Positions 36,067 through 44,940 of a stretch of DNA of 64,000 bases are shown piece after piece. This DNA comes from Chelatococcus caeni. Lineage in GTDB: Bacteria > Pseudomonadota > Alphaproteobacteria > Rhizobiales > Beijerinckiaceae. Positions within the stretch are counted from its first letter, which is position 1. Each line of letters opens with the position of its first letter. The notes beneath the pieces were generated by a model. The model did not search any database. It was not told where the DNA came from and saw only the letters and a list, made by a program, of their open reading frames with translations. The position numbers and the translations under genes were made by a program. The DNA is taken from contig NZ_JACIEN010000008.1 of the NCBI RefSeq assembly GCF_014196925.1, forward strand, positions 124,001 through 188,000, written 5' to 3'.

Positions 36067-37047
36067 TCACACGCCCAGCTTGCCGCCGAGCTCGTCCTCG
36101 ATGTGCACGCGGATGATGTCGTCGAAGGACGTCTCCGCCTTGAAGCCGAGGGAGAGGGCGCGGCTCGCGTCGAAATTGCGCGGCCAGCCGGCGACGATCT
36201 TCACGATGACCGGATCCGGCTCGCGCCTGACCAGCGCCACCGCCTTGTCGCCGGCGACGCGGCGCAGCGCCTCGAGCTGCTCGCCCACGGTCACCGAAAG
36301 ACCAGGCATGGTGAGGGTGCGGCGCGGCCCCACCGTCTCGCCGTCGATGGTCGCGGCGTGGATGAGGAAGCCGACGGCCGAACGCGGGCTCGCGTGCCAG
36401 TGGCGCACATCCTCGCCCACGGGCAGCACCGCCTCGATGCCGGACAGCGGCTCGCGGATGATGTTGGAGAAGAAGCCGGACGCCGCCTTGTTCGGCTTGC
36501 CCGGCCTGACGCAGATCGTCGGCAGGCGGATGCCGATGCCGTCGAAGAAGCCGCGGCGGGTGTAATCAGCGAGGAGAAGCTCGCCGATCGCCTTCTGCGC
36601 GCCGTAGCTCGTCAGCGGCGTGGTGAAGAACTCGTCGCCGATCGCGTCGGGGAAGGGCGCGCCGAACACCGCGATCGAGGAGGTGAAGACGAGGCGCGGC
36701 ACATAGCCCTCGATCACGCGCACCGCGTCGAAGAGATAGCGCGTGCCGTCGAGATTGATGCGGTAGCCCTTGTCGAAATCCGCCTCGGCCTCGCCGGAGA
36801 CGATGGCCGCGAGATGGAAGATCACGTCCGGCCGCTCCGCCACCAGCTTCTCGGCTTCGCCCGGCTCAGAGAAATCGGAGGCGAGCGTCTTCACGGCGAA
36901 AGGCGCGCCGGCCGGGGCGAGCGGCTCCACGATGTCGTGCAGCGTGGCGCGCGTGATCGTCTTGCCGCCGAGCGCACCGTCCCGGACCAGCCGTTCCGTG
37001 AGCTTTCGGCCGACCATGCCCGCCGCGCCGATGATGAGGATATGCAT
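36067..37047 (-). CDS. denD: D-erythronate dehydrogenase-like SDR (extended NAD-dependent epimerase/dehydratase fold)
   Basis: 326 residues. The Rossmann loop is ILIIGAAGMVGRKL; VIFHLAAIVSG and the active-site TSSIAVFGAP, then the YxxxK pair in LTSYGAQKAIGELL, identify an extended SDR. The pattern GTRYLFDAVR, PTICVRPGKPNKAASGFFSNIIREPL and VLPVGEDVRHWHASPRSA is that of DenD, which oxidises D-erythronate to 2-oxo-tetronate. The downstream enzymes OtnK, OtnC and OtnI are not beside it, so it may act on another aldonic acid of the neighbouring pathway. Confidence 0.88.
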   Translation of the reverse strand: MHILIIGAAGMVGRKLTERLVRDGALGGKTITRATLHDIVEPLAPAGAPFAVKTLASDFSEPGEAEKLVAERPDVIFHLAAIVSGEAEADFDKGYRINLDGTRYLFDAVRVIEGYVPRLVFTSSIAVFGAPFPDAIGDEFFTTPLTSYGAQKAIGELLLADYTRRGFFDGIGIRLPTICVRPGKPNKAASGFFSNIIREPLSGIEAVLPVGEDVRHWHASPRSAVGFLIHAATIDGETVGPRRTLTMPGLSVTVGEQLEALRRVAGDKAVALVRREPDPVIVKIVAGWPRNFDASRALSLGFKAETSFDDIIRVHIEDELGGKLGV

Positions 37048-37083
37048 GACCTAGAGTTCCTTTGCATTGCGGTGGGGACGGAG

Positions 37084-37192
37084 CCCCTCCCCCTTGCGGG
37101 GAGGGGTTGGGGTGGGGTCGCGACGCAAGAGCCATGAAGCCCTGCATGCTGCACCACCCCCCTCCCTACCCTCCCCCGCAAGGGGGGAGGGA
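37084..37192. repeat. paired inverted GC palindromes, repeat family B (composite element 3)
   Basis: A forward unit (37084-37118: CCCCTCCCCC-TTGC-GGGGAGGGG then TTGGGGTGGGG) and an inverted unit (37155-37192: CCACCCCCCTCCCTACC...) lie only about 36 bases apart, so this is a shortened composite. It separates the DenD and SDR genes of the minus strand and could form a large stem-loop in a common transcript. Confidence 0.75.
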
Positions 37193-37227
37193 ACGGGATG
37201 CGCTCGCCCCGTTAGACCAATCGTCGT

Positions 37228-37974
37228 TCAGAGCGCGAAGCCGCCGTCGGCGAGATGGATCTGGCCCGTCGTGAAGGCCGATTCGTCGGAGGCGAGATAG
37301 ACCGCGAGCGCGGCGATCTCTTCCGGCTTGCCGAGCCGGCCCATCGGCTGGCGGTCGATGAAGGCCTGGCGGACGGCTTCCACGCTCTGGCCGGTCTCGC
37401 GCGCCAGGGTGGCGATGCGCTCGTCGAGCGAGGGCGATTCGATGGTGCCGGGGCAAATGGCGTTGGCGCGCACGCCCTTGCGGATGAAGTCGGCCGCCAG
37501 CGCCTTGGTGAGGCCGACGACGGCAGCCTTGCTGGCACCATAGACGTAGCGGTTGGGGATGCCGCGCACGGAGGAGGCACCCGAGGCGATGTTGACGATG
37601 GAGCCGGCGCCCTTCTCCAGCATGCCGGGCAGGAAGGCGCGCACCGTGCGGTGCATCGACTTCACGTTGAGGTCGAAGGAGAAGTCCCAGTCCTCCTCCG
37701 AGCACTCCAGCACCGAGCCGTGGTGGACATAGCCGGCCGCGTTGAGCAGCACGTCCACCGGGCCGACGTCGCGCGCCAGCGCCTCGACGGCGGCGGTCGA
37801 GCGCACGTCGAGCTTGCTGCAGCGCGCGCCCGCAAGGCCGGCGAGCTTGGCCTCGTCGAGATCGGTCGCGACGACCTTGGCCCCCTCGCGCAGGAAGGCC
37901 TCGGCACAGGCCCGGCCGATGCCCTGCCCTGCCGCCGTCACGACACATGTCTTGCCCGATAGGCGTCCAGCCAC
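37228..37974 (-). CDS. SDR oxidoreductase, 2-keto-3-deoxyaldonate dehydrogenase-like
   Basis: 248 residues of the classical SDR fold. It has the cofactor loop VVTAAGQGIGRACAEAF with Asp-Leu-Asp after strand 2 (ATDLDEAKL), which favours NAD+. Further motifs are VLLNAAGYVHHG, the Ser of IVNIASGASS, the YGASKAA catalytic pair and NAICPGTIESPSL. The closest families I recognise are 2-keto-3-deoxy-L-fuconate dehydrogenase and human DHRS6. In a non-phosphorylative pathway this enzyme would oxidise a 2-keto-3-deoxy acid at C4. It is 12 bases after the GNAT gene in the same operon. Confidence 0.9.
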   Translation of the reverse strand: MAGRLSGKTCVVTAAGQGIGRACAEAFLREGAKVVATDLDEAKLAGLAGARCSKLDVRSTAAVEALARDVGPVDVLLNAAGYVHHGSVLECSEEDWDFSFDLNVKSMHRTVRAFLPGMLEKGAGSIVNIASGASSVRGIPNRYVYGASKAAVVGLTKALAADFIRKGVRANAICPGTIESPSLDERIATLARETGQSVEAVRQAFIDRQPMGRLGKPEEIAALAVYLASDESAFTTGQIHLADGGFAL

Positions 37975-37986
37975 TTGCGTTACTCC

Positions 37987-38670
37987 CTAGATTGTCGCTT
38001 GAGGTTTCTTCTGAAAAGCGGCGAGCGGGACGCGCTGGCGCCCCGCCGCGTCGAAATTGTCGGGCGCCAGCCAGCTCTCGAAGGCCGCCTTGCGCGCCGG
38101 CCACTCGCTGTCGAGCATGGCGAACCAGGCGGTATCGCGGTTCTTCCCCTTGACGATCATGTGCTGGCGGAAGATGCCCTCGAAGGTGAAGCCGAAGCGC
38201 TCGGCTGCCCGGCGCGAGGCGGCATTGGCCGCGTTGCACTTCCACTCGAAGCGGCGGTAGCCGAGATCGTCGAAGACATGCCTCGCAAGGAGATAGATCG
38301 CCTCCGTCGCCGCGCAGGTACGCTGCAGCGCCGGTGAGAAGACGATGTTCCCGACCTCGACGACTCCGTGGGCGGGGCGGATCTCCATCAGCGTCACGAG
38401 GCCCACGGCCCGGCCCGTGCCGCGGTCGATCACGGTGAAATAGAACGGGTCGCTCAGCTCCGCCCGCCCCTCGAGCCAGAGGCCGAAGGCCTCCGCATCG
38501 GCGAAGGGGCCGTAGGCCATGTAGTCCCAGAGACTGTCGTGCCCCGCGACGGCCGCCCACAGGTCGGCCGCATGCAGTCGCGCATCGAGCGGCGCGAGAA
38601 CGACCGTGCGCCCCTCGTGCTCCCGCCGCGGCGGCAGGCCGCGCGCCGGGCCGATGACCGGATCGTTCAT
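37987..38670 (-). CDS. GNAT-family N-acetyltransferase (RimJ/RimL-like)
   Basis: 227 residues. GRTVVLAPLDARLHAADLW is the typical RimJ/RimL beginning. VGNIVFSPALQRTCAATEAIYLLARHVFDDLGYRRFEWKC holds motif A (LQRTCAATEA) and the following strand. NAASRRAAERFGFTFEGIFRQHMIVKGKNRDTAWFAML is the usual C-terminal part. Function in the sugar-acid operon is not apparent; such genes are often carried passively. Its ATG overlaps the stop of the upstream PEP-mutase-like gene in an ATGA. Confidence 0.9.
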   Translation of the reverse strand: MNDPVIGPARGLPPRREHEGRTVVLAPLDARLHAADLWAAVAGHDSLWDYMAYGPFADAEAFGLWLEGRAELSDPFYFTVIDRGTGRAVGLVTLMEIRPAHGVVEVGNIVFSPALQRTCAATEAIYLLARHVFDDLGYRRFEWKCNAANAASRRAAERFGFTFEGIFRQHMIVKGKNRDTAWFAMLDSEWPARKAAFESWLAPDNFDAAGRQRVPLAAFQKKPQATI

Positions 38671-39527
38671 CGCGTCGGCCTCCGCCCGTGCGCAAGGTCG
38701 TCGCGAAAGAAGCCATTGATCTCGTCGAAGGGCACGGCCTGCGCGAGCGCATCGAAGCGCCCGGTCGTCACCACATCGCGCGCCGCCTGCATGAAGGCGC
38801 CCCAGGCAACCCGGCACAAGGCCGAGCCGCCACTGAGGCGCTTGACGCCGAGGGCCGAAAATTCGTCGACGCCCATGGTCGTGCCGGCGGGAATGAGCAC
38901 GTTGACGGGCTTGGGCGCCACGGCTTCGACGATGGCGCGGATCTCCTCGGGCGTCCGGCAGCCGGGCGCATAGAGGCAGTCGGCCCCGGCCTCGGCATAG
39001 GCGACGAGCCGGCGGATGGATTCGTCGAGCGGCGCCGCGTGGCCGACGAGCCAGCATTCCGCCCGCGCCGTCAGCACGACGCCCTTGCCGGCCTCGTCGA
39101 TGGCGGCACGCGCCGCCGCGATCCGCTCCTTCGCGAGGCTGAGGTCATAGAGCGGGCGCGACGACTCCCCCGTCGCATCCTCGATGGAGAGGCCCGCGAC
39201 GCCGGTCTCGGCGCACAGCCGCACGTTCTTGGCGACGTCGCCCGGCTCGTGCGCATAGCCCGATTCGAAATCGGCGTTCACCGGCACGTCCACGGCTTCG
39301 ACGATCTCGCGGATATGCGCCAGCATCGCATCGCGCGGGACGGCCCAGTCGGTGTCCGGGAAGCCCTGCGAGAAGGCGACGCCGGCGCTCGTCGTGGCGA
39401 GCGCCTTGAAGCCGAGGCTCTGCAGGAAGCGGGCGGTGCCCACATCCCACGGGTTCGGCATGACGAAGGCCCCGCCGGCCTCGTGCAGCCGGCGGAATGC
39501 GTGACGGCGGTCGTGGATGGAGCTCAC
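38667..39527 (-). CDS. isocitrate lyase/PEP mutase superfamily enzyme
   Basis: 286 residues of the beta/alpha-barrel PEPM-ICL class. GAFVMPNPWDVGTARFLQSLGFKALATTSAG opens the barrel, the metal-binding VNADFESGYA follows, then LSIEDATG and VVLTARAECWLV. The catalytic KKCGH loop of isocitrate lyase is absent, so it is not an isocitrate lyase. Family members cleave or decarboxylate 2-oxo acids (oxaloacetate, 2-methylisocitrate, petal-death-type substrates). Placed between the dehydratase and the SDR, it may cleave a keto-deoxy acid; that is an inference. Confidence 0.9.
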   Translation of the reverse strand: MSSIHDRRHAFRRLHEAGGAFVMPNPWDVGTARFLQSLGFKALATTSAGVAFSQGFPDTDWAVPRDAMLAHIREIVEAVDVPVNADFESGYAHEPGDVAKNVRLCAETGVAGLSIEDATGESSRPLYDLSLAKERIAAARAAIDEAGKGVVLTARAECWLVGHAAPLDESIRRLVAYAEAGADCLYAPGCRTPEEIRAIVEAVAPKPVNVLIPAGTTMGVDEFSALGVKRLSGGSALCRVAWGAFMQAARDVVTTGRFDALAQAVPFDEINGFFRDDLAHGRRPTR

Positions 39528-39566
39528 TGGTCTCTCCGTCGGGAAGGGCGAGCCGTGTGAACCACG

Positions 39567-41369
39567 TCAATGGTTGTCGCGCGGCACCCCGAAGGTCTGG
39601 GAGACCTTTTGATATTTCACCGCCGGCTTCAGCACCATGCCCTCGGAGAGCTGATCGACCATGGCACGCTGGATCTCCTGCCAGGGCGTCTGGCTGGCGG
39701 GATAGGGGTAGCCGCCGTTCTTCTCCAGCTCGGCCCGGCGGGCGGCGAGCTCTTCGGTGGAGATGAGGATATCGGCCGTGCCCTTGCGCAGGTCGATTCG
39801 CACCCGGTCATCGGTCCTGAGCAGCGCCAGGCCGCCACCAGCCGCCGCCTCGGGCGAGGCGTTGAGGATCGACGGGGAGCCCGACGTGCCGGACTGGCGC
39901 CCGTCGCCGATGCAGGGCAGCGAGGTGATGCCCTTCTTGAGGAGATAGTCCGGCGCCTGCATGTTGACGACCTCCGCCGCCCCCGGATAGCCGATGGGCC
40001 CGGCGCCGCGCATGAAGAGCATGCAATGCTCGTCGATGCCGAGGGCCGGATCGTCGATGCGCTTGTGGTAATCCTCCGGCCCGTCGAAGACGATGGCCCG
40101 CCCTTCGAAGGCGTCGGGGTCGCTCGGATTCGACAGGTAGCGGTCGCGGAACTCCTTCGAGATCACGCTCGTCTTCATGATCGCCGAATCGAACAGGTTG
40201 CCCTTCAGCACGATGAAGCCGGCATCCTGCATCAGCGCGTTGTCGAAGCTGCGGATGACGTCGCGGTCCTCCGCCTCGCGCCCACGGCAGTTCTCGCCGA
40301 TGGTCCTGCCGTTCACCGTGAGCGCGCCCTCGCGGATGAGGCCGTGCTGCATCAATTCGTTGACCACCGCCGGCACGCCGCCGGCGCGGTGATATTCCTC
40401 TCCGAGATATTTGCCGGCCGGCTGCAGGTCGACGATCAGCGGCACCTTGTGCCCCACCGTCTCCCAGTCCTCCACGCTCAGCGGCACGCCGATGTGCTTG
40501 GCGATGGCGTTGATGTGGATCGGCGCGTTGGTCGAGCCGCCGATGGCCGAATTGACCACGATCGCGTTCTCGAAGGCTTCGCGCGTCAGGATGTCGGAAG
40601 GCTTCAGGTCCTCCCACACCATCTCGACGATGCGCTTGCCGGTGTCATAGGCGATCTGCCCGCGTTCGCGATAGGGCGCGGGGATGGCGGCGCAGCCGGG
40701 CAGGCTCATGCCGAGCGCCTCGGCCAGCGAGTTCATGGTCGAGGCCGTGCCCATGGTGTTGCAGTGACCGACGGACGGCGCCGAGGAGGCGACGAGCTCG
40801 ATGAACTTCTCGTAGTCGATCTTGCCCTCGGCGAGCAGCTCGCGCGCCTTCCACACCACGGTGCCGGAGCCCGTGCGCTCGCCGCGGAACCAGCCGTTGA
40901 GCATCGGCCCGCCGGAGAGCACGATGGCCGGAATGTTCACCGTCGCCGCGGCCATGATGCAGGCCGGCGTCGTCTTGTCGCAGCCCGTCGTCAGCACCAC
41001 GCCGTCGAGCGGATAGCCGTAGAGCACCTCGACGAGGCCGAGATAGGCAAGGTTGCGGTCGAGCGAGGCGGTCGGGCGCTTGCCCGTCTCCTGGATGGGA
41101 TGGACGGGGAATTCCATCACCACGCCGCCGGCGGCGCGGATGCCCTCGCGCACCCTCTGCGCCAGGTCGAGATGGTGGCGGTTGCAGGGTGAGAGGTCCG
41201 AGCCCGTCTGGGCGATGCCGATGATCGGCTTGCCCGACTGCAGCTCCTCGCGCGTCAGGCCGTAGTTGAGGTAGCGCTCGAGATAGAGCGCCGTCATGCC
41301 CGGATTGTCGGGATTGTCGAACCACAGGCGCGAGCGCAGCTGCGATTTGTCCCGGTTATGCGCAGTCAT
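39567..41369 (-). CDS. IlvD/Edd-family aldonic acid dehydratase (xylonate/arabinonate type)
   Basis: 600 residues, the expected length. The [2Fe-2S]-type cysteines are in DLSPCNRH (about 59), [11 protein letters not shown] (about 130) and [10 protein letters not shown] (about 200). [14 protein letters not shown] and [16 protein letters not shown] are other family marks. The N-terminus [26 protein letters not shown] places it with xylonate/arabinonate dehydratases and not with branched-chain IlvD. It would turn a sugar acid into the 2-keto-3-deoxy acid for the SDR or lyase downstream. First gene of the minus-strand set ending at 36067. The ATG at 41369 is chosen over 41393 to match family length. 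Confidence 0.93.
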   Translation of the reverse strand: MTAHNRDKSQLRSRLWFDNPDNPGMTALYLERYLNYGLTREELQSGKPIIGIAQTGSDLSPCNRHHLDLAQRVREGIRAAGGVVMEFPVHPIQETGKRPTASLDRNLAYLGLVEVLYGYPLDGVVLTTGCDKTTPACIMAAATVNIPAIVLSGGPMLNGWFRGERTGSGTVVWKARELLAEGKIDYEKFIELVASSAPSVGHCNTMGTASTMNSLAEALGMSLPGCAAIPAPYRERGQIAYDTGKRIVEMVWEDLKPSDILTREAFENAIVVNSAIGGSTNAPIHINAIAKHIGVPLSVEDWETVGHKVPLIVDLQPAGKYLGEEYHRAGGVPAVVNELMQHGLIREGALTVNGRTIGENCRGREAEDRDVIRSFDNALMQDAGFIVLKGNLFDSAIMKTSVISKEFRDRYLSNPSDPDAFEGRAIVFDGPEDYHKRIDDPALGIDEHCMLFMRGAGPIGYPGAAEVVNMQAPDYLLKKGITSLPCIGDGRQSGTSGSPSILNASPEAAAGGGLALLRTDDRVRIDLRKGTADILISTEELAARRAELEKNGGYPYPASQTPWQEIQRAMVDQLSEGMVLKPAVKYQKVSQTFGVPRDNH

Positions 41370-41414
41370 GTGGCGTTGTCCTTCCCGTCCCACGCCTTCT
41401 GCAAGGCGCTATAA

Positions 41415-41431
41415 AAACGATTTAGCCGTTT
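41415..41431. promoter_or_regulatory. possible regulator binding site upstream of the dehydratase gene
   Basis: AAACG-N7-CGTTT is an inverted pair located 46-62 bases upstream of the dehydratase ATG. Its half-sites are those of the putative operator at 34619-34634 but in the opposite orientation, so a common regulator is possible, not proven. Confidence 0.35.
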
Positions 41432-41578
41432 GATTTCCCTGCCAGCATCGCCCTAAATGCAGCGGAAAATCAATCGCTGAACTGATGCGTTGGAGGCAGG
41501 GCTCCGTTGCCTCACGCTGGCAACAGGCGGGGGACGCGAGGGGTGGGGAGCGATCGGAAGGGGTGTGGCGGCCGAACC

Positions 41579-41854
41579 ATGCGGCTGTTCGCGGCGGCGC
41601 TCGCCGTTGCCGTGCTGGCCTGCGCCGGTCCGGTCCTCGCGGCCTGTCCCGAGCGGCCGGCGTGCCGCGGTTGCGGCTGCAAGGGCGGCCCCGGCTACCG
41701 CGGCCCCGACGGCCGCTGCGTCGGCTTTCGCGACCTCGCGAAGGTCTGCGGACCGCAGCCGGAGCGCCGATGCACTTTCGAGAACGCCCCGGGCACGGGC
41801 GCCAACCGCGACTGCGCCCTCGGCAAGCCGATGAAGAACCAGGACATCAACTGA
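41579..41854 (+). CDS. small cysteine-rich secreted protein, unknown function
   Basis: 91 residues. A Sec signal peptide (MRLFAAALAVAVLACAGPVLA) is followed by a mature chain of about 70 residues with eight cysteines (CPERPACRGCGCKG at the start, then single cysteines at RC, VC, RC and DC). The mature chain is rich in Gly and Arg and has no recognisable domain. It probably folds by disulfides in the periplasm. It lies 17 bases upstream of the aminotransferase gene on the same strand, so the two may be co-transcribed. Confidence 0.7.
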   Translation: MRLFAAALAVAVLACAGPVLAACPERPACRGCGCKGGPGYRGPDGRCVGFRDLAKVCGPQPERRCTFENAPGTGANRDCALGKPMKNQDIN

Positions 41855-41871
41855 AGATCTAGGGAGTGAGA

Positions 41872-43053
41872 ATGCTCAGGATCGTCGACGCCTTCGGGCG
41901 CATCGGAGAGGAAAACGCCTTCGCCGTGCTGGCCCGCGCCACCGCGCTCGCCGCCGAGGGGCGCGACATCATCAACCTCGGCATCGGCCAGCCGGATTTC
42001 CCGACCCCGCCCCACATCGTCGAGGCGGCCGTCAAGGCCCTGCGCGACGGCCACCACGGCTATACGCCGGCCACCGGCATCCTGCCGCTGCGCGAGGGCG
42101 TCGCCGCCGACATTCACCGCCGCCTCGGCGTCTCCGTCTCGCCCGACGAGGTGCTGATCGTGCCCGGCGGCAAGGTCACCATGTTCATGGCGATCCTCAT
42201 GTTCGGCGAGCCGGGGGCCGAGATCCTCTATCCCGATCCCGGCTTTCCCATCTACCGCTCGATGATCGAGTTCACCGGGGCGACGCCCGTTCCGGTGCCG
42301 ATCCGCGAGGAGAACGGCTTTGCCTTCTCCGCCGAGGAGACCCTGTCGCTGATCACGCCGCGGACGCGCCTCCTCATCCTCAACTCCCCCGCCAACCCGA
42401 CCGGCGGCGTCACGCCCAAGGCCGAGATCGACCGCCTCGTCGCCGGCCTTGCCGCCCACCCGGACGTCGCCGTGATGTCGGACGAGATCTACGGCCAGAT
42501 GACCTACGACGGCGAGGAGCACGTGTCGCTGCTCGCCTATCCCGAGATCCGCGACCGCCTGATCCTGCTCGACGGCTGGTCGAAGACCTATGCCATGACC
42601 GGTTGGCGCATGGGCTTCTCGCTCTGGCCGAAGCCGCTCTACGAAGCGGCGCGCAAGCTCGCGGTCAATTCCTATTCCTGCGTCAATGCCGCCGCGCAAT
42701 GGGCGGGGCTCGCCGCCCTCACCGGCCCGCAGGACTGCGTCAGCGAGATGGTGGCCGAGTTCGACCGGCGGCGAAAGGTCGTCGTCGAGGGTCTCAACAA
42801 GCTGCCGGACGTCTCCTGCGCCACGCCGAAGGGCGCGTTCTACGCCTTCCCGAACGTCTCGCGCACGGGCTGGAAGGCGAAGGCGCTCGCCTCGGCCCTC
42901 CTCGAGGAGGCGGGCGTCGCCGTCATCGGCGGGCCGGACTTCGGCGTCCATGGCGAGGGCTTCATCCGCCTGTCCTATGCCAACTCGACCGAAAACATCC
43001 TGAAGGCGCTCGACCGCATGGGCGCCTTCCTCGCCTCGCGCAAGGCGGCGTGA
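41872..43053 (+). CDS. PLP-dependent aminotransferase, class I/II
   Basis: 393 residues of fold type I. INLGIGQPDFPTPPHI opens the domain, YTPATGILPLREGVA follows, NSPANPTGG binds substrate, and the PLP lysine is in DGWSKTYAMTGWRMGF. VSDEIYGQMTYDG-like SDEIYGQMTYDG supplies the Asp and Tyr. The C-terminal part holds the FIRLSYANS arginine. Substrate could be aspartate, aromatic or branched-chain amino acids. The ATG at 41872 follows GGGAG; an upstream GTG at 41866 is also possible. Downstream are two repeats and then TerB-like protein on the other strand. Confidence 0.93.
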   Translation: MLRIVDAFGRIGEENAFAVLARATALAAEGRDIINLGIGQPDFPTPPHIVEAAVKALRDGHHGYTPATGILPLREGVAADIHRRLGVSVSPDEVLIVPGGKVTMFMAILMFGEPGAEILYPDPGFPIYRSMIEFTGATPVPVPIREENGFAFSAEETLSLITPRTRLLILNSPANPTGGVTPKAEIDRLVAGLAAHPDVAVMSDEIYGQMTYDGEEHVSLLAYPEIRDRLILLDGWSKTYAMTGWRMGFSLWPKPLYEAARKLAVNSYSCVNAAAQWAGLAALTGPQDCVSEMVAEFDRRRKVVVEGLNKLPDVSCATPKGAFYAFPNVSRTGWKAKALASALLEEAGVAVIGGPDFGVHGEGFIRLSYANSTENILKALDRMGAFLASRKAA

Positions 43054-43095
43054 CGAGCCTGCCTCGCTCAACGGCAGAGCGTAGCCTCCCCGCCC

Positions 43096-43185
43096 GTCAT
43101 GGCCGGGCTCGTCCCGACCATCCACGCCTTTCAGCCTTGCGCGAGCACGGACGGCGTGGATGCCCGCGACAAGCGCGGGCATGAC
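43096..43185. repeat. REPIN-like palindromic element, repeat family A (copy 3)
   Basis: Inverted arms GTCATGGCCGGGCTCGTC... and ...CAAGCGCGGGCATGAC around a centre of about 25 bases. With copy 4 it fills the 335-base gap 43054-43388, in which no gene is seen. Confidence 0.85.
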
Positions 43186-43240
43186 GGTGGAGACGGCTGC
43201 GCAAAGGAAGCGGGAAGAGCGTGGCACAACCTCCCCGTTC

Positions 43241-43328
43241 GTCATGGCCGGGCTTGTCCCGGCCATCCCCGCCTTTCACCCCTGCGCGAGCGTCACGCCG
43301 TCATCCCCGCGACAAGCGCGGGGATGAC
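43241..43328. repeat. REPIN-like palindromic element, repeat family A (copy 4)
   Basis: A variant copy 55 bases after copy 3, in the same orientation (GTCATGGCCGGGCTTGTC... and ...GACAAGCGCGGGGATGAC). The two-copy tandem arrangement is unique in the window. Confidence 0.85.
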
Positions 43329-43388
43329 GGCGGAGAGCGCCGGACAGCGCCGGACAGTCTTGTCGGCGCCCCATGTTCTGCCTGCGGC

Positions 43389-44204
43389 TTACGCCTTCGC
43401 CGCCGTCGCCGCGGCGTCGATATGGGCGATGAGCGCCTTGTCGAGGCCGAGCGCGTCGCCGAGCTGGGTCAGGAACGTCTTTTCCTCGAAGGTGTCCGGC
43501 TCGATCGCGAGGCGCGCCGCCGTGTAGATCTCGCTCGCCAGTTCCGGCGTCCGCGCGGCGGCAGCGAGCGTCGTGATCGGGGCGGGATTGGCGAATTCGT
43601 TGTCGAGGAACTGCGTCGCCTCGATGTCGAAGCCCGCCTGCTTCAGCCCGCCGATGATGCGGCCGCGCTCGACCGTATCGACGTGCCCGTCCGCGGCCGC
43701 CGCGGCGATCATCGCCCTCAGCAGCACCAGCGCCGTGTCCTGCGAGGCGCCCTCGACGCTGAAGGGCGACTGCGACGGCGGCGGCAGCATCTGCACTCCG
43801 CCGGGTTGCGCACCGGCCGAGGCGGCCGGCTGCTGCCCGGCCTTCCAGTTGCGGTAGGCGGTATAGGCGAGGCCGCCGATCAGGGCGAGACCACCGACCT
43901 TCGCGGCCGATCCGGCGAGCTTGCGGCCGGATTTCGAGCCCATCAGCAGGCCCGCGAGGCCGCCGATGACGGCGCTCGCCGCCATGTTGCCCTGCGGCGT
44001 GTTGAGATAGCCCATCGCCTTCTCGGCGATGTTGCCGCCCGCCCCCGGTGCTCCGGGGCGTCCGGCCGCGCCTGCACCGCCGGTGAACTGCCCGAGCACG
44101 TCGTTCAGCATGTTGCCGAGGCCGGCCTCCCCCTGTTTGCCGTTGCCGCCGCCGGCGGCGGCCGAACCGACGAGCGCGTCGAGAAGCTTCTTGGCGTCGA
44201 ACAT
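43389..44204 (-). CDS. TerB/DUF533-type protein with Gly-rich membrane-proximal segment
   Basis: 271 residues. The first 105 are Gly/Ala-rich (GGNGKQGEAG, GGAGAAGRPGAPGAGGN) and contain one or two weak hydrophobic segments (about 60-80 and 90-105). The C-terminal domain (about 140-271) has VLLRAMIAAAAADGHVDTVERGRIIGGLKQAGFD, the DUF533/TerB helical fold that may bind metal. A function in stress or envelope physiology is usual for the family but not defined. It stands alone and reads convergently with the aminotransferase gene. Confidence 0.85.
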   Translation of the reverse strand: MFDAKKLLDALVGSAAAGGGNGKQGEAGLGNMLNDVLGQFTGGAGAAGRPGAPGAGGNIAEKAMGYLNTPQGNMAASAVIGGLAGLLMGSKSGRKLAGSAAKVGGLALIGGLAYTAYRNWKAGQQPAASAGAQPGGVQMLPPPSQSPFSVEGASQDTALVLLRAMIAAAAADGHVDTVERGRIIGGLKQAGFDIEATQFLDNEFANPAPITTLAAAARTPELASEIYTAARLAIEPDTFEEKTFLTQLGDALGLDKALIAHIDAAATAAKA

Positions 44205-44335
44205 CCCTCTCTCCCTGTTGCGGGCGCTGCTCGCCGCCCTCTCCTTCCGGCAGGTAGGATCGCCGGGCGGCTATTGCCAGATGGAGCCCTGCTTCGCCCG
44301 GCCGCAAATCGCACCGGCCGGCCTTCCGCCCCACC

Positions 44336-44821
44336 TCAGGCGGGCAGGCCGGGCAGCGGCAGTCCGGCCGCCTCCTTCAACGTCTCGAGCACGATTTCCG
44401 AACGCACCCGGGCAACGCTCGGGTCCGGCAGGAGGACATCGTTGATGACGAGCGACAGTTCGCCGAGATCCGCGACGGCGAGCTTGAGGAGATAGTCGGC
44501 CTCGCCGGTCAGGGCGTGGCCCTCGAGCACGCTCGGCGTGCGGCGCACGAGATCCCGGAAGCGCCGGGCATTGTCGCGCGAATGGGTGTTGAGCGTCACA
44601 TGGACGAAGACCGTGACGCCGAGGCCGAGCCTGCGCCCGTCGAGATCGACCCGGTAGCCGCGGATGATCCCGGCCTCCTCCAGCTTCTGGCGCCGCCGCG
44701 ACACCTGCGAGGCCGACAGGCCGACGCGCTCGGCAAGCCCCGCATTGGTCAGCGAGGCATCCTCCTGCAGCGCGTGAAGGAGGCGCCAGTCGAACCCGTC
44801 GAGCGTGATCGCTTCCTGCAT
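44336..44821 (-). CDS. Lrp/AsnC-family transcriptional regulator (probable hpd regulator)
   Basis: 161 residues. The N-terminal HTH reads LDGFDWRLLHALQEDASLTNAGLAERVGLSASQVSRR, followed by the RAM ligand domain with YLLKLAVADLGELSLVINDVLL near 110. It is divergent from the 4-hydroxyphenylpyruvate dioxygenase gene with 119 bases between starts. Lrp/AsnC proteins next to hpd commonly sense tyrosine or its keto acids, so it likely controls tyrosine breakdown. Confidence 0.93.
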   Translation of the reverse strand: MQEAITLDGFDWRLLHALQEDASLTNAGLAERVGLSASQVSRRRQKLEEAGIIRGYRVDLDGRRLGLGVTVFVHVTLNTHSRDNARRFRDLVRRTPSVLEGHALTGEADYLLKLAVADLGELSLVINDVLLPDPSVARVRSEIVLETLKEAAGLPLPGLPA

Positions 44822-44940
44822 CCAATCCCCATTTCATGCACGAAACCGGCATCCATACCGGCAAGAATGCCGCCCTTTGCAAGCACCTTGCACCGATCAT
44901 GCGTCATTCTGTCCTACATCACCAGAGAGGAGAGAACAGC

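Noticed and set aside
43096..43328. Two similar repeats 55 bases apart considered as a CRISPR fragment
   Set aside because: Each unit is an 80-90 base palindromic element found singly elsewhere, with no regular 30-base spacers and no cas genes.
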